DNA of 64,000 bases from Clostridia bacterium (GCA_017404985.1 JAFRBK010000036.1:1-64000); one strand, 5' to 3'; positions 52,302-62,853 are shown, numbered from the stretch's first letter. A program made the numbers and translations. Notes: generated by a model from the letters alone, not told the origin.

Positions 52302-54533
52302 ATGGAACATCTGGAGGCAATCGTCCAGGGCACTGTTTTCCGCAATGAGGAAAACGGCTGGTCCGTCCTCACCGTGAAAGTCGGCCGCAGGGATGAAACC
52401 GTCGTCGGGTCCCTTCCGGAACTGGGTTCCGGTGAACAGGTTACCTTCTCCGGCGAGTGGACCGAGCACAGGAATTACGGCCGCCAGTTCCGCTGCCAGG
52501 GCTTTGAAATCCACCCGCCCACAACCCTGCTGGGCATCGAGCGCTATCTTAGAAGCGGCCTGATCAAAGGCGTCGGGCCCACGACCGCCGCCCGGATTGT
52601 GAAGACCTTCGGGGAAGAAACCCTGGACGTGCTTTCAGAACATCCGGAACGGCTGGTCGAGGTGCCCGGCATCGGCAGAAAAACAATGCTCCTGATTGCT
52701 GAGAGTTTCCTGCAGAACCAGGCATCCCGGCAGGCGCTTGTGTTTCTGCAGAGTTATGGTATTTCTCCCTCCCTGGCAGAAAAAATCAGCAAACGGTACG
52801 GCCTGCGTACGCAGGAAATCGTCCAGTCCGACCCCTACCGCCTGTGTGAAGAGATCGATGGCGTCGGCTTCAAAACCGCAGACCGGATCGGCCTGGCCAT
52901 GGGCATCGCCCCGGACAGCGAAGGCCGGATCCGCGCCGCACTGAAATATGTCCTTCTGGACGCAGCAGCGGAACGGGGGCATGTATTCCTGCCCGAAGAA
53001 GAACTGCTTCGCACCGCGGCAGGACTTTTGCAGGCCGGTCTGGACCGGTGCCGCACCCCGCTGACGGAACTGCTGGTCGGTTCTGTGCTGACAGCGGAAA
53101 CCGCGGAAGACGGAACCCGCCGGATCTACCTGCCCCGTCTCTGGCGGGCAGAAAAGGAAGTTGCCCTCCGGATCCGTGAACTGATGGCCGCCATCGCGCC
53201 GAACCGCTTTGCCGGCGCTGCCCGGGCCATTTCAGCTTTTGAGAAGCGCCGCGGCATCACGTTTTCCGCTAATCAGCGCGAAGCCATCCGCCGTGCGCTG
53301 GAAACCGGCGTTTTTGTTATCACAGGCGGCCCGGGGACCGGGAAAACCACCATTATCAACTGCATTCTTGAGCTCCTGTCGCAGGACAACAAGGTGGCGC
53401 TCTGCGCACCCACAGGGCGCGCGGCCAAGCGCATGACCGAAGCCACCGGCCAGGAGGCGCAAACCATCCACCGCCTGCTGGAATACAACGGCGAGGAAGG
53501 CGCTTTTTCCCGAAATCCCGAAAAACCGGTGGAAGCCGACTGCATCATCGCCGACGAGGCCTCCATGATCGACCTTTTGCTGATGCGTTCCCTGCTCCGG
53601 GCACTGGAACCCGGCACCCGCCTGATTCTGGTCGGAGACGCGGACCAGCTGCCGTCCGTCGGCGCCGGCAATGTGCTCAGGGACATTCTGGAAAGCGGGG
53701 AGGTTTCCTGCGCCCGGCTGACCGAGATCTACCGCCAGAGCGAAACCAGCCGCATTGTCGTAAATGCCCACCTGATCAATCGGGGTGAAATGCCCCTGCT
53801 GAACGAAAAGGATACGGATTTCTTTTTTGAACGCAAAAACACATGGGCCGAAACCGCGAAAAGCGTGACCGCCCTGATCACCACCCGGCTGCCGAAATAC
53901 CTGAAATACCCGGAGAACGAGCAGCCCGCCCTGACCGTACGGAATATCCAGGCCCTGTCCCCGACCAGGAAGGGAGACTGCGGCGTCAGTGCGCTGAACC
54001 TGATGCTCCAGGCCGCACTGAATCCACCGCAGGAAGGAAAGCCTGAGCTGAAATGGAATGATACGGTCTTCCGGCTTGGGGACAAGGTAATCCAGACACG
54101 CAACAATTACCAGATTCCCTGGCAGCGGCGGACGGGCCGGGACTGGGAGGAAGGCGTCGGCGTTTTCAACGGCGACGTGGGATTCATTACCCGGATGGAT
54201 CCGGAAAGCAGCAGGCTGACCGTCTGCTTTGATGACGAGAAGGACGTGGTCTATGAATCCGGAAACCTGGAAGATCTGGAAATCGCCTACTGCCTGTCTG
54301 TCCATAAGAGCCAGGGCAGCGAATTCCCGGTGGTCGTCATGCCGGTCATCGGCGGCCCGCAGATGCTGCTGACCCGAAACCTGCTCTATACCGCCATGAC
54401 GCGGGCGAGAAATCTCGTGGTTCTGGTTGGCCGCGAAGAGATCATCCGGCAGATGGTGGAAAACGACCATGAGGTCCGGCGGAATACCACGCTGGCAGAC
54501 CGGCTGCGGGAGACGGCCGAATACGTCTCATAA
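52302..54533 (+). CDS. recD2: ATP-dependent DNA helicase RecD2
   Basis: RecD2 is the RecD-type helicase found without RecBC in Firmicutes. The 743-residue protein has N-terminal OB and helix-hairpin-helix segments (GSGEQVTFSGEW; IKGVGPTTAARIV; VEVPGIGRKTM), then the SF1B motor: Walker A GGPGTGKTTIIN (near 341), Walker B ADEASMIDLLLM, and the C-terminal motifs SVHKSQGSEFPVVV and YTAMTRARNLVVLVG. AGGCAACAGG is a weak ribosome-binding site. It is followed by comF after 15 bases. Confidence 0.95.
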   Translation: MEHLEAIVQGTVFRNEENGWSVLTVKVGRRDETVVGSLPELGSGEQVTFSGEWTEHRNYGRQFRCQGFEIHPPTTLLGIERYLRSGLIKGVGPTTAARIVKTFGEETLDVLSEHPERLVEVPGIGRKTMLLIAESFLQNQASRQALVFLQSYGISPSLAEKISKRYGLRTQEIVQSDPYRLCEEIDGVGFKTADRIGLAMGIAPDSEGRIRAALKYVLLDAAAERGHVFLPEEELLRTAAGLLQAGLDRCRTPLTELLVGSVLTAETAEDGTRRIYLPRLWRAEKEVALRIRELMAAIAPNRFAGAARAISAFEKRRGITFSANQREAIRRALETGVFVITGGPGTGKTTIINCILELLSQDNKVALCAPTGRAAKRMTEATGQEAQTIHRLLEYNGEEGAFSRNPEKPVEADCIIADEASMIDLLLMRSLLRALEPGTRLILVGDADQLPSVGAGNVLRDILESGEVSCARLTEIYRQSETSRIVVNAHLINRGEMPLLNEKDTDFFFERKNTWAETAKSVTALITTRLPKYLKYPENEQPALTVRNIQALSPTRKGDCGVSALNLMLQAALNPPQEGKPELKWNDTVFRLGDKVIQTRNNYQIPWQRRTGRDWEEGVGVFNGDVGFITRMDPESSRLTVCFDDEKDVVYESGNLEDLEIAYCLSVHKSQGSEFPVVVMPVIGGPQMLLTRNLLYTAMTRARNLVVLVGREEIIRQMVENDHEVRRNTTLADRLRETAEYVS

Positions 54534-54548
54534 GATCGGATTGGAACA

Positions 54549-55250
54549 ATGAGCTGGATATACGAAAAATGGGGAGACCTGCTGAAGGCTGCCGGCGCAT
54601 TTCTGCGGGACACAGTCTATCCTGAGGGCGCTGTATGCACCGGCTGCGGGAAAATATCAGACGGCCGGCCACTGTGCCCGGACTGCCGGAAACAGCTGGC
54701 GGAAGACGGCGCCAGCTTTGCCTGGTCGTTCACCGAGCCGGAGCCCGGACTGCCGGCTTACAGCCTGCGCCCCCATGAGGGGCTGAGCCGGACCCTGGTG
54801 CTGAAACTGAAACACCAGGGGGAAGCCTGCCTTGCGAAGGAAATGGCGGAAACCGTGCTGCCGCTGCCTGCGTGGCTTTCCTTTTCCCCGGAAACCGTCG
54901 TGACCTGGGTGCCGATGCCGAAAGCGCGGCTTCGCGTCCGGGGAATCGACCATGGAAGGCTGCTGGCGGAAGCCGTGGCAAAACAGCTGTCCCTTCCCTG
55001 CAGGCAGCTGCTGAACCGGACCAACGACCGTTCCCGGGCCCAGGCGGCCCTGGACAGGGCCGGCCGGGAACAGAACCTGGCCGGAGTGTTTACGCCCGTC
55101 GGCAGAATCCGCGTTCCGGTCCTGCTGGTGGATGACGTGCTCACTACCGGCACCACCGCCCGCCGCTGTGCCGAAGCGCTTCGAAAAGGGGGAGCGAAGG
55201 ATATCACGGTGCTGACTTTCACCCGGGCCGTCGGGACAAACCGGATCTGA
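54549..55250 (+). CDS. comF: ComF-family phosphoribosyltransferase-like protein
   Basis: ComF-family proteins combine an N-terminal four-cysteine zinc finger (CTGCGKISDGRPLCPDC) with a PRPP-binding domain (VLLVDDVLTTGTTARRCAEAL). They take part in DNA uptake in naturally competent bacteria, although many carriers are not known to be competent. The 233-residue protein has normal length. It shares a transcript with recD2. Confidence 0.92.
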   Translation: MSWIYEKWGDLLKAAGAFLRDTVYPEGAVCTGCGKISDGRPLCPDCRKQLAEDGASFAWSFTEPEPGLPAYSLRPHEGLSRTLVLKLKHQGEACLAKEMAETVLPLPAWLSFSPETVVTWVPMPKARLRVRGIDHGRLLAEAVAKQLSLPCRQLLNRTNDRSRAQAALDRAGREQNLAGVFTPVGRIRVPVLLVDDVLTTGTTARRCAEALRKGGAKDITVLTFTRAVGTNRI

Positions 55251-55267
55251 GCATAACCTGCGAAAAC

Positions 55268-55294
55268 AAAAAATCCCGGGGAAATTCCCCGGGA
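55268..55294 (-). terminator. Terminator of aspartokinase
   Basis: TCCCGGGGAAATTCCCCGGGA forms a perfect hairpin. On the minus strand it is followed by TTTTTT. The plus-strand side lacks a T-run, so comF may end elsewhere or use the hairpin alone. Confidence 0.85.
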
Positions 55295-55316
55295 AAAAAT
55301 GTTTTACGGCAAAAAG

Positions 55317-56639
55317 TTATCCGACAAATTCATGGTAGATGGCACGGACCGTCGCTTCAAAATCGCTGTCATTGACCCCGACGATGATGCTCAGTTCACT
55401 GGATCCCTGGTCGATCATCCGGACATTAATCCGGGCGCGGCTCATCGCCTTGAAAAGGCGGGCGGCGGTGCCGCAGTTGTGCACCATGCCGCGGCCGACA
55501 GTGGCAATAATGGCCAGCTGGTCCGATACGGAAACAGCGCCCTGTCCGTCCACCAGTTCCTCAATCTTCCCCATGACCTCGTCCCGGTACGGCGCCAGGG
55601 CTTCGGTTTTCACGACCACGCAGAGGCTGTCAATGCCGGTGGGCATATGCTCAAAACTGATCCCGCGGTCCTCCAGCACCTGCAGCACCTTGCGGCCGAA
55701 ACCAACCTCGCTGTTCATCATGCTCTTTTCCACGTTGATGACACTGTAACCCTTGTGGCCGGCAATGCCGGTAATGGTCGGCACAGAGATTTCGTTTGGG
55801 GCATCCCGGCTGATCATCGTGCCGGGATGGTAGGGTTTGTTGGTGTTGCGGATATTGGTCGGGATTCCGGCCTTGCGTACCGGGAACATCGCGTCCTCGT
55901 GCAGCACGGAGGCGCCCATATGGCTCAGTTCCCGCAATTCCTTATACGTAATGGAGGAAATTTCCGCCGGCCCGTCAATAATCCGGGGATCCGCCATCAG
56001 GAAACCGGACACATCCGTCCAGTTCTCATACACATCGGCGTTCACAGCCCGCGCCACCAGGGCGCCGGTAATGTCGCTTCCGCCGCGGGAGAAGGTGCAT
56101 ACTTCACCGTTTTCCATCGCGCCGTAGAAGCCGGGAACCACCGCGGACTCCCCGTCCGCCAGCAGAGCGGAAAGCTTTTCCTGGGTCTTGGGGTCGTCCA
56201 GCGTCCCATCCTCATGGAACACGATCCCGTCGGCAGCATCCACAAAACGCCATCCAAGATAATCCGCCACCAGCAGGCCGCAGAGATATTCCCCGCGACT
56301 GGCGCACCAGGCCCGGCTTTTCCCGGCCGTAATGCCTTCCTCAACCTCATTCAGGCTGGCTTCAATATCCACTTTCAGATGCAGCCCCCGTGCAATATCC
56401 AGGTACCGGTCCCGAATTTTGGCGAACGGGTCGGTAATGGACTTGCCCTCAGAAGCAAGTTTGTGGCATAGATACAAAAGGTCCGTTACCTTGTCATCCC
56501 CGTCAAACCGTTTTCCCGGGGCGCTGGGAACCAGATAGCGCCGGGTCGGTTCCAGTTCGAGAATGCTGCGGACTTTTCGGAATTGTTCATCACTGGCCAG
56601 CGAGCTGCCGCCGAATTTGGTTACGATACATTCAAGCAC
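55317..56639 (-). CDS. lysC: Aspartate kinase
   Basis: Aspartokinase starts the lysine, threonine and methionine pathway by phosphorylating aspartate. The 440-residue protein has VTKFGGSSLA at the N-terminus, SRGGSDITGALVA in the kinase domain, and C-terminal ACT domains (SVINVEKSMMN, then ISFEHMPTGIDSL and the final IATVGRGM region) for feedback control. I start at the GTG at 56639, because GGAGGG lies before it and the family begins near this residue. It is a single gene with a divergent promoter shared with rfbD. Confidence 0.94.
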   Translation of the reverse strand: MLECIVTKFGGSSLASDEQFRKVRSILELEPTRRYLVPSAPGKRFDGDDKVTDLLYLCHKLASEGKSITDPFAKIRDRYLDIARGLHLKVDIEASLNEVEEGITAGKSRAWCASRGEYLCGLLVADYLGWRFVDAADGIVFHEDGTLDDPKTQEKLSALLADGESAVVPGFYGAMENGEVCTFSRGGSDITGALVARAVNADVYENWTDVSGFLMADPRIIDGPAEISSITYKELRELSHMGASVLHEDAMFPVRKAGIPTNIRNTNKPYHPGTMISRDAPNEISVPTITGIAGHKGYSVINVEKSMMNSEVGFGRKVLQVLEDRGISFEHMPTGIDSLCVVVKTEALAPYRDEVMGKIEELVDGQGAVSVSDQLAIIATVGRGMVHNCGTAARLFKAMSRARINVRMIDQGSSELSIIVGVNDSDFEATVRAIYHEFVG

Positions 56640-56681
56640 GGGATTCCCTCCATCGTCTTCGTTCAATGCAGACCAAATGTT

Positions 56682-56711
56682 ATTGTACCGCCTGGGATCC
56701 CGGAATGTCAA
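56682..56711 (-). promoter_or_regulatory. Promoter of aspartokinase
   Basis: On the minus strand TTGACA (56711-56706), 18 bases, TACAAT (56687-56682), 43 bases from the GTG start. Confidence 0.75.
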
Positions 56712-56718
56712 GCCAGCC

Positions 56719-56747
56719 TTGCATTTCCGGCAAAAACCGCTTACAAT
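56719..56747 (+). promoter_or_regulatory. Promoter of rfbD
   Basis: TTGCAT (56719-56724), 17 bases, TACAAT (56742-56747), 36 bases before the ATG. It lies back to back with the aspartokinase promoter. Confidence 0.7.
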
Positions 56748-56782
56748 GGTAAAGAGAAGAAAATCCCCGGGGAGGTTTGGAT

Positions 56783-57634
56783 ATGAAAGTACTGGTTACA
56801 GGCGCAGCCGGACAGCTGGGGCATGATGTATTGGAGCTGCTCCGGCTTCGCGGAATTGAATGCCGCGGGGCGGACCTTGCGGAGTTTGACCTGACCGACG
56901 GCGCAGCCGCCAAAGCCTTTGTGACGGACTATGCTCCCACTGCGGTGGTGCACTGCGCTGCCTATACCAATGTGGACAAAGCAGAATCTGAGCCGGAGAT
57001 TTGTGCGGAAGTCAACGGGATGGGCACCATGAATATGGTCCGCGCCGCCCTGGCCGCAAACGCAAAACTCGTCTATATCTCCACGGACTATGTTTTCAAC
57101 GGTTCCGGGGATAAGCCCTGGAAACCGGACGATGAATACGGCCCGCTGAATGTATACGGCATGAGCAAGGTTCAGGGGGAGGACGCCGTCCGCAGCCTGA
57201 TGACCCGGTTTTTCATTCTGCGCACCAGCTGGGTTTTCGGCCTGAACGGGAAGAATTTTGTCCGGACCATGCTTCGGCTCGGCGAGGAAAAGCCTGAGCT
57301 TCGCGTGGTGGCGGATCAGGTGGGTTCCCCGACCTATACCCGCGACCTGGCCCGGGTGATCTGTGATATGCTCCCTACGGAGAAATACGGCATTTATCAT
57401 GTCCGGAATGAAGGCTTCGTCTCCTGGGCGGAATTCGCCGATATGATCATGAAAAAGGCCGGGCTGAGCTGCCGGATCATTCCCGTATCCACCGCGGAAT
57501 ATCCTGCTGCTGCGAAACGGCCGCTGAATTCCCGCCTGGACGGCAGCAAGCTGGCGGAATCCGGCTTCGCCCCGATGCCGTCTGTGGAAGACGCGCTGGA
57601 CCGTTATCTGGAAGAACTGCGGAGTGCCGTGTAA
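56783..57634 (+). CDS. rfbD: dTDP-4-dehydrorhamnose reductase
   Basis: RfbD makes dTDP-L-rhamnose, a precursor of wall polysaccharide. The 283-residue short-chain dehydrogenase has the NAD(P)-binding GAAGQLGHDV, the family's HCAAYTNVDKAE, and the catalytic Tyr-Lys in YGMSK. The other rhamnose genes (rfbA-C) are not in this window. I start at ATG 56783, with GGGGAGG seven bases upstream; a TTG six bases before it is less likely. Confidence 0.92.
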   Translation: MKVLVTGAAGQLGHDVLELLRLRGIECRGADLAEFDLTDGAAAKAFVTDYAPTAVVHCAAYTNVDKAESEPEICAEVNGMGTMNMVRAALAANAKLVYISTDYVFNGSGDKPWKPDDEYGPLNVYGMSKVQGEDAVRSLMTRFFILRTSWVFGLNGKNFVRTMLRLGEEKPELRVVADQVGSPTYTRDLARVICDMLPTEKYGIYHVRNEGFVSWAEFADMIMKKAGLSCRIIPVSTAEYPAAAKRPLNSRLDGSKLAESGFAPMPSVEDALDRYLEELRSAV

Positions 57635-57648
57635 TCCGTCTATCTGCC

Positions 57649-57797
57649 ATCAGCAAAAATCGGCTTCCGGAAACAAGGGGAGGCCCCATCCGGTACCATC
57701 AGCAAAATTCGGCTTCCGGGAACGAGGGGGAGGCCCCGTCCGGTACCCTCAGCAAAATTCGGCTTCCGGGAACGAGGGGAAGGCCCCGTCCGGTACC
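57649..57797 (+). repeat. Three tandem copies of a terminator's left arm
   Basis: Units at 57649-57697, 57698-57747 and 57748-57797 (period 49-50 bp) each carry CAGCAAAAtTCGGCTTCC followed by GAGGGG and GGCCCCGTCCGGTACC. The last unit's second half is the left arm of the terminator hairpin. The two earlier copies could also pair with the single right arm. Confidence 0.85.
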
Positions 57798-57842
57798 CTC
57801 AGCAAAAATTCGGGTACCGGACGGGGCCTCCCCTCGTTTTTT
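57773..57842 (+). terminator. Giant Rho-independent terminator of rfbD
   Basis: The left arm starting CGAGGGG (57773) pairs with the right arm GGGTACCGGACGGGGCCTCC (57812 on, ending CTCG at 57836). The stem is about 25 bp with one bulged A, and TTTTTT follows. It ends at the stop codon of the converging rluD. Confidence 0.9.
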
Positions 57843-58755
57843 ACATAATAATACCATTTCCCTTCAGACCCTTCAGAAAGTCCTCCGGCAGGGGAGCCTG
57901 AAAGGCCATTTTCTCATGGGTTCGCGGATGCTCAAAGGCCAGCGAGAAAGCATGCAGCATCAGGCATGGCACCTTCACGCCCTTTTCCGCCCCGTAGATG
58001 GGATCCCCGCAGACCGGATGATGGATGCTTTTCAGGTGCACCCGAATCTGGTGGGTGCGCCCGGTCAGGATATGCACATCCAGCAGGGTGCAGCCTCGGC
58101 CCTCCGCCATCACTTTCCATTCGGTGACCGCCTCCCGGCCTTCGGGATCAACGGCCATTTTTTTTCGGTCCTTTTTGCTGCGGCCCAGTGGCGCGTCAAT
58201 CACCCCTTCCTGCTCCCGGAAAAGGCCCTCCGCCAGGGCGCGGTAATGCTTCTCGATTTTTCGCTCCCGTAGCATGTCCGACAGGGCCTGCTGAGTCTCG
58301 TCGTTCTTGGCCACCATCAGAAGGCCGCTGGTGTCCTTGTCCAGCCGGTGCACAATCCCCGGCCGGAGTTCGCCGCCGATCCCGCCCAGGGAACTGAGAT
58401 TCCCCAGCAGCGCGTTTACCAAAGTGCCTTCGCTGTGCCCTGCCGCCGGATGCACCACCATCCCCCGGGGCTTGATAACCACCGCCAGATCCTCATCTTC
58501 GTAGAGTATTTCCAGCGGCAGGTCCTCCGCCTGTGGAACTGGATCCTTCGGCGCTGGCACCGTTAGGGTCACCGGGCTTCCCGGAGCCGGCTTTTCCCCG
58601 GCCTTCCGACAGGTTCTCCCGTTCAGGGTGCAAAAGCCTTCCTCCATCAGGGCGGCCACCCGGGACCGGCTGAGCCCGGAAGTTTCCGACAGCAGCACAT
58701 CCAGGCGCCGGCCGTCCGCCGCCGCCTCAATCGTCCGTTCCCCGTCTCTCTCCAT
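57841..58755 (-). CDS. rluD: RluA-family pseudouridine synthase (RluD-like)
   Basis: This enzyme turns uridines of large-subunit rRNA into pseudouridine. The 304-residue protein has an N-terminal S4 RNA-binding domain (RRLDVLLSETSGLSRSRVAALMEEG) and the catalytic motif HRLDKDTSGLLMVAK with its Asp. The start at 58755 has GGAGG six bases upstream and lies inside the end of lspA (29-base overlap). It is the last gene of the pth-mfd-lspA-rluD operon. The exact target positions are not known. Confidence 0.9.
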   Translation of the reverse strand: MERDGERTIEAAADGRRLDVLLSETSGLSRSRVAALMEEGFCTLNGRTCRKAGEKPAPGSPVTLTVPAPKDPVPQAEDLPLEILYEDEDLAVVIKPRGMVVHPAAGHSEGTLVNALLGNLSSLGGIGGELRPGIVHRLDKDTSGLLMVAKNDETQQALSDMLRERKIEKHYRALAEGLFREQEGVIDAPLGRSKKDRKKMAVDPEGREAVTEWKVMAEGRGCTLLDVHILTGRTHQIRVHLKSIHHPVCGDPIYGAEKGVKVPCLMLHAFSLAFEHPRTHEKMAFQAPLPEDFLKGLKGNGIIM

Positions 58756-59200
58756 GGGCTTCCTCCTTCCCGAACAACAGGCAAATGACCACCATCACAC
58801 AGCCGACGGTCAGAAAGGCGTCGGCCACATTGAAAACCGCGAAATCCACAAACAGCAGCTCAATCATATCCGGCACATAGCCGAGGAAAAACCGGTCTGC
58901 CATATTTCCGGCTGCCCCGCCCAGCATCATCATGAGCCCGGCAGTCACCGGTTTGCTCATCCTCTTATTTCGCAGGAACCATGCCGCTGCCAGCAAAATC
59001 GCCAGGCTCAGGCATCCCAGCAGCCAGGGTTTTCCGCTGAGCAGGGAAAAGGCGATTCCTTCATTCCGCACAAGCCGCAGCCGAACGATCCCGGGAATCA
59101 GTTCCAGGCCCGCCTCCGGCAGGGAGAAGCTTGCAATCTTCGTGATCCGGTCCAGGCCGAGCACGGCGATCGCGATCCAGAGCCCGTCCCGTTTTCTCAT
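58727..59200 (-). CDS. lspA: Lipoprotein signal peptidase
   Basis: LspA cuts lipoprotein signal peptides after lipid attachment; this window encodes at least two likely clients. The 157-residue membrane protein has four helices and both catalytic Asp motifs: GNMADRFFLGYVPDMIE and FNVADAFLTVG. The start at 59200 overlaps the mfd stop by four bases. The open frame continues upstream, but that part lies inside mfd. Confidence 0.94.
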   Translation of the reverse strand: MRKRDGLWIAIAVLGLDRITKIASFSLPEAGLELIPGIVRLRLVRNEGIAFSLLSGKPWLLGCLSLAILLAAAWFLRNKRMSKPVTAGLMMMLGGAAGNMADRFFLGYVPDMIELLFVDFAVFNVADAFLTVGCVMVVICLLFGKEEAHGERRGTDD

Positions 59201-62200
59201 GCCTCCTGCCCCTTCCCTTCGGCTTCCGCTGCCTGCTGTTCCTTGGCCGCCTCCGTCAGCACCTCCAGCCGGGCAGTCAGCTTCCTCATTACCTTCAGGG
59301 CTTCCCGGAGGCACTCCGTATCGTCTGCGCTGACGTTTCTCAGGGTCAGGGCCGCCGGCGCCCGGGCAGACAGCACCAGCCGTCCGTCGGTCTCGGCGAT
59401 GGCCTGCAGGAAGCAAGCCGGATCCGGCACGCAGCGTTCATCCAGCCGCATGCGAAGCCCTTCCTTCCCCCGGGCCACGGCGGAGACGCCGATCCGGTTG
59501 CACAGGGCCCGCAGCTGGCTCACATCCAGCAGCGTTTCCACCACTGCGGGCATCTCGCCGTAGCGGTCGATCAGTTCGTCGGTCACATCCGCGCGGTCCT
59601 CGTCGGTCACGATGGATGCGATGCGCTTGTACATCTCCATCCGCTGCTTCTCTTCCGCCACATAGTCGCCTGGCAGGAAGGCATCCACGCGCAGGTCGAT
59701 CCGGGTTTCCAGCTCCCGGGGCGTGCTTTTTCCGCTGACCTCAGCAAGGGTTTCCTCCATCAGCTTACAGTACATGTCGTAGCCGACCGTAGCCAGGTGC
59801 CCGTGCTGTTCCGGTCCCAGAATATTGCCGGCGCCGCGGATCTCCAGGTCCCGCATCGCAATGCGGAAGCCCGCTCCGAATTCGGTGAACTCCCGGATGG
59901 CGGCCAGCCGCTGCTGGGCGGTCTCAGACAGGATCCGGTCCGGCCGGACCGTGAAATAGGCGTAGGCCTGGCGGTTGCTGCGGCCGACCCGGCCGCGCAG
60001 CTGATAGAGCTGGGAAAGGCCGAAGCGCTCCGCGTCGTACACGATCAGGGTATTGGCAGTGGGCACGTCCAGCCCGTTCTCGATGATGGTCGTGCACAGA
60101 AGCACATCGTAGTTCCCATTATAGAAGTCCATCATCACGTCCTCCAGCTGGTGCTCCCGCATCTGGCCGTGGGCCACGCCGATCCGGACCTCCGGCACCA
60201 GCACCCGCAGCCGCTCATAAAAGCGCTCGATGCTCTGCACCCGGTTGTAGAGGAAGTATACCTGGCCGCCCCGTCCTGCCTCCCGCAGGATCGCGTCCCG
60301 AATCAGGGCATCAGAGTATTCCGTCACCGCGGTCTGCACTGGAATACGCTCCTCCGGCGGCGTTTCCAGCAGGCTCATGTCCCGGATCCCGGTCATGCTC
60401 ATGTGCAGCGTTCGGGGAATCGGCGTGGCAGACAGGGTCAGCACGTCCACCTGCCGCTTCATATTCTTGATAATTTCCTTGTGTGCAACGCCGAAGCGCT
60501 GTTCCTCGTCCACGATCAGGAGCCCCAGGTCCCGGAATTTCACATCCTTGCCCAGCAGCCGATGGGTGCCGACGATGAAATCGATCTCCCCGGCCGCAAG
60601 CTTCGCAAGCACCTCTTTCTGCTCCTTCGGCGTCCGGAAGCGAGACAGGTAATCGATCCTGGCCCCGGTGCGGTGAAAGCGTTTCAGAATGGTATTATAA
60701 TGCTGCTGGACGAGAATGGTGGTCGGCGCCAGCAGCGCCGCCTGCTTGTTGTTTACGATCGCCTTGAAGGCAGCCCGGAGGCTGACCTCGGTTTTCCCGT
60801 AACCCACATCTCCGCAGAGAAGCCGGTCCATGTTCCGGTCGCTCTCCATGTCCGCGGTGATTTCTTTCACGCTTTGCTGCTGGTCCGGCGTCAGTTCCCA
60901 GGGGAATTCATCCTCGAACTCCCGCTGCCAGGCCGTGTCCGGCCCAAAAGCGTAGCCGGTATTCCGGCTCCGCTCCGCATAGAGGTTCCGCAGGTCGAAA
61001 GCCAGGGTTTTGAGGCTTTCCTTCACTTTGCCCTTCTGCCGGGCCCATTCGGAGCCGCCCAGCCGGTTCAGTTTCGGTGCGGAGCCCGGATGGCCGATAT
61101 AACGCTGAACCCGCTCCAGCTGTTCCACCGGCACATAAAGCTTGTCGTTGCCGGCGTACTGGATCAGAAGGTAGTCCCGCCAGGCGCCTTCGGACTGGAT
61201 CCGGGTCGTTCCCCGATAGATGCCGACGCCGTGGTCTTCGTGCACCACATAGTCTCCGACCTTCAGGTCCGTGAAGGTGGAAATCCGTTCGCCGGAATGC
61301 TTCCGGCTTTTGCTTTTCCGGTACCCTTCGCCCCAGATGTCCGAGTCGCTGACTACGGCCAGGCCGCAACCCTTCAGCAAAAAGCCCTTGCTCAGGGTCA
61401 GGGGCAGGATCGCCGCCTCCCCGGCGCTGAGCTCCGGGCATTCCTCCCGGAAGGGAACGCTTTCCCCAAGCTCCGCCAGGCTTTCTTCCAGGCGCTTTCC
61501 CCGCGATGCGCCGCCGCTGAGCAGGAATACCCGCATGCCCTGGGCTTTCCATGCGCCCAGGTCGCTCTTCAACGGGCGGATCTGGCCGTTGTAGCCGGGA
61601 ATGCCGGCAGCGCCGGCATCAAATACCTGATCCGGCCGGATGCCTCCGAGGCCCAGCAGCATCTCCGTCACCAGCGCCCGGGGGCATGGGCTCAGTTCCC
61701 GCAGGATCGTCTCCCAGTCCGCCATCAGCCCCTGCTGCTCCATGACCGCTTCCCTGCGGCTGACCGCGTTCATCAGATCCTCTGAGAACCCCTGGAGCCT
61801 CTCCTCCACCCGGGTGCGCAACTTATCCGGCTCGCAGAGAATGACCAGGTCCGGCCTGAACCAGTCCGTCACCGTGCCCAGGTGGTCCGTCAGCACCGGC
61901 AGCCAGGCCCGGATCCGGCGGAAGGGCAGCCCGGATTCCAGGTTTTCCGCTTCCTGGCGCAGGCGGCCCAGGCGCAGGTCCGCGGCATTCTCCGCCGCTT
62001 CCTTCCAGGCCTTTTCCCGCGCTTTCGGGGCCACCACGGCGTCAAAAAACTCCTCCGCATCCGCGTCATCTTCCGGCAGGGGCGGCAGGGAATCCAGCAG
62101 GGCGTCCGCCGCCGGAGCCGGCGGCTCTTCCCCGATCGCCTCCAGCATCCGCCGGGAAGCCTCCGCGTATTCATTTTCCTCCAGCAGCGCCTCGCAGGCC

Positions 62201-62853
62201 GGCGTCAGCCATACTTCCGCCGCATCCCCAAGGCTTCGCTGGCTGATACAGTCAAACTCCCGCAGGCTGTCAATCTCGTCGTCGAAGTATTCGATCCGGA
62301 TCCCCTGGCTCAGGGCCGGAGGATACACATCAATAATCTCCCCCCGGCGGGCATACTGCCCCTTGCCCTCCACCATGCCGACCCGCTCATAACCCATCCG
62401 GTCCAGCCGTTCCGTCAGGGACGCCGGCGGGAACACGTCCCCCGGCTTCAGGCTGACCGTCAGCGCCCGGAAAGGTTCCGGCCGGCCCATGCGCTGGCTC
62501 AGGGCTTCTGCGCTGACGCACAGAAGCTGCACGTTCCCCTGGGTCACCTCAGCCAGGGCTTCCAGCCGGCGCCAGCTGCTTTCGAGGCTCCCGGCCGCCC
62601 GGGTCAGGTCGATCTCCCCGCCGGGCAGGCATGCCCCGCCGCCGGAGAGCTGGCGGATATCGTCCGCCGCCCGTGCCGCCTTCAGGTCGTTGTCCATCAC
62701 CAGCAGAGTCCTCTTTCCCCGCGCGGCAGCCACGCAGGCCAGGGCCGCGGTCAGGGACGGGTGCAGCCCGGTCAGGGCCAGCGTGGTTCCCTTTTCTGCC
62801 CGGAGCAGTTCTTCCAGTCCCGGGAATGTCAGTGCTTGCAGAATTCCGTTCAT
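59197..62853 (-). CDS. mfd: Transcription-repair coupling factor
   Basis: Mfd removes stalled RNA polymerase and recruits UvrA. The 1,218-residue protein has the expected order: N-terminal UvrB-like domain, the RNA-polymerase-binding region with [17 protein letters not shown], then a RecG-like SF2 motor with Walker A ([11 protein letters not shown], near 680), the DEEQ box ([10 protein letters not shown]), and a C-terminal TRCF domain (GDRYGEMP-like [11 protein letters not shown]). Size is normal. Its start overlaps the pth stop by four bases. Confidence 0.96.
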   Translation of the reverse strand: MNGILQALTFPGLEELLRAEKGTTLALTGLHPSLTAALACVAAARGKRTLLVMDNDLKAARAADDIRQLSGGGACLPGGEIDLTRAAGSLESSWRRLEALAEVTQGNVQLLCVSAEALSQRMGRPEPFRALTVSLKPGDVFPPASLTERLDRMGYERVGMVEGKGQYARRGEIIDVYPPALSQGIRIEYFDDEIDSLREFDCISQRSLGDAAEVWLTPACEALLEENEYAEASRRMLEAIGEEPPAPAADALLDSLPPLPEDDADAEEFFDAVVAPKAREKAWKEAAENAADLRLGRLRQEAENLESGLPFRRIRAWLPVLTDHLGTVTDWFRPDLVILCEPDKLRTRVEERLQGFSEDLMNAVSRREAVMEQQGLMADWETILRELSPCPRALVTEMLLGLGGIRPDQVFDAGAAGIPGYNGQIRPLKSDLGAWKAQGMRVFLLSGGASRGKRLEESLAELGESVPFREECPELSAGEAAILPLTLSKGFLLKGCGLAVVSDSDIWGEGYRKSKSRKHSGERISTFTDLKVGDYVVHEDHGVGIYRGTTRIQSEGAWRDYLLIQYAGNDKLYVPVEQLERVQRYIGHPGSAPKLNRLGGSEWARQKGKVKESLKTLAFDLRNLYAERSRNTGYAFGPDTAWQREFEDEFPWELTPDQQQSVKEITADMESDRNMDRLLCGDVGYGKTEVSLRAAFKAIVNNKQAALLAPTTILVQQHYNTILKRFHRTGARIDYLSRFRTPKEQKEVLAKLAAGEIDFIVGTHRLLGKDVKFRDLGLLIVDEEQRFGVAHKEIIKNMKRQVDVLTLSATPIPRTLHMSMTGIRDMSLLETPPEERIPVQTAVTEYSDALIRDAILREAGRGGQVYFLYNRVQSIERFYERLRVLVPEVRIGVAHGQMREHQLEDVMMDFYNGNYDVLLCTTIIENGLDVPTANTLIVYDAERFGLSQLYQLRGRVGRSNRQAYAYFTVRPDRILSETAQQRLAAIREFTEFGAGFRIAMRDLEIRGAGNILGPEQHGHLATVGYDMYCKLMEETLAEVSGKSTPRELETRIDLRVDAFLPGDYVAEEKQRMEMYKRIASIVTDEDRADVTDELIDRYGEMPAVVETLLDVSQLRALCNRIGVSAVARGKEGLRMRLDERCVPDPACFLQAIAETDGRLVLSARAPAALTLRNVSADDTECLREALKVMRKLTARLEVLTEAAKEQQAAEAEGKGQEA

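Noticed and set aside
59797-61785. 662-codon open frame antisense to mfd
   Set aside because: It has no start signal and no domain, and mfd on the other strand is unambiguous.
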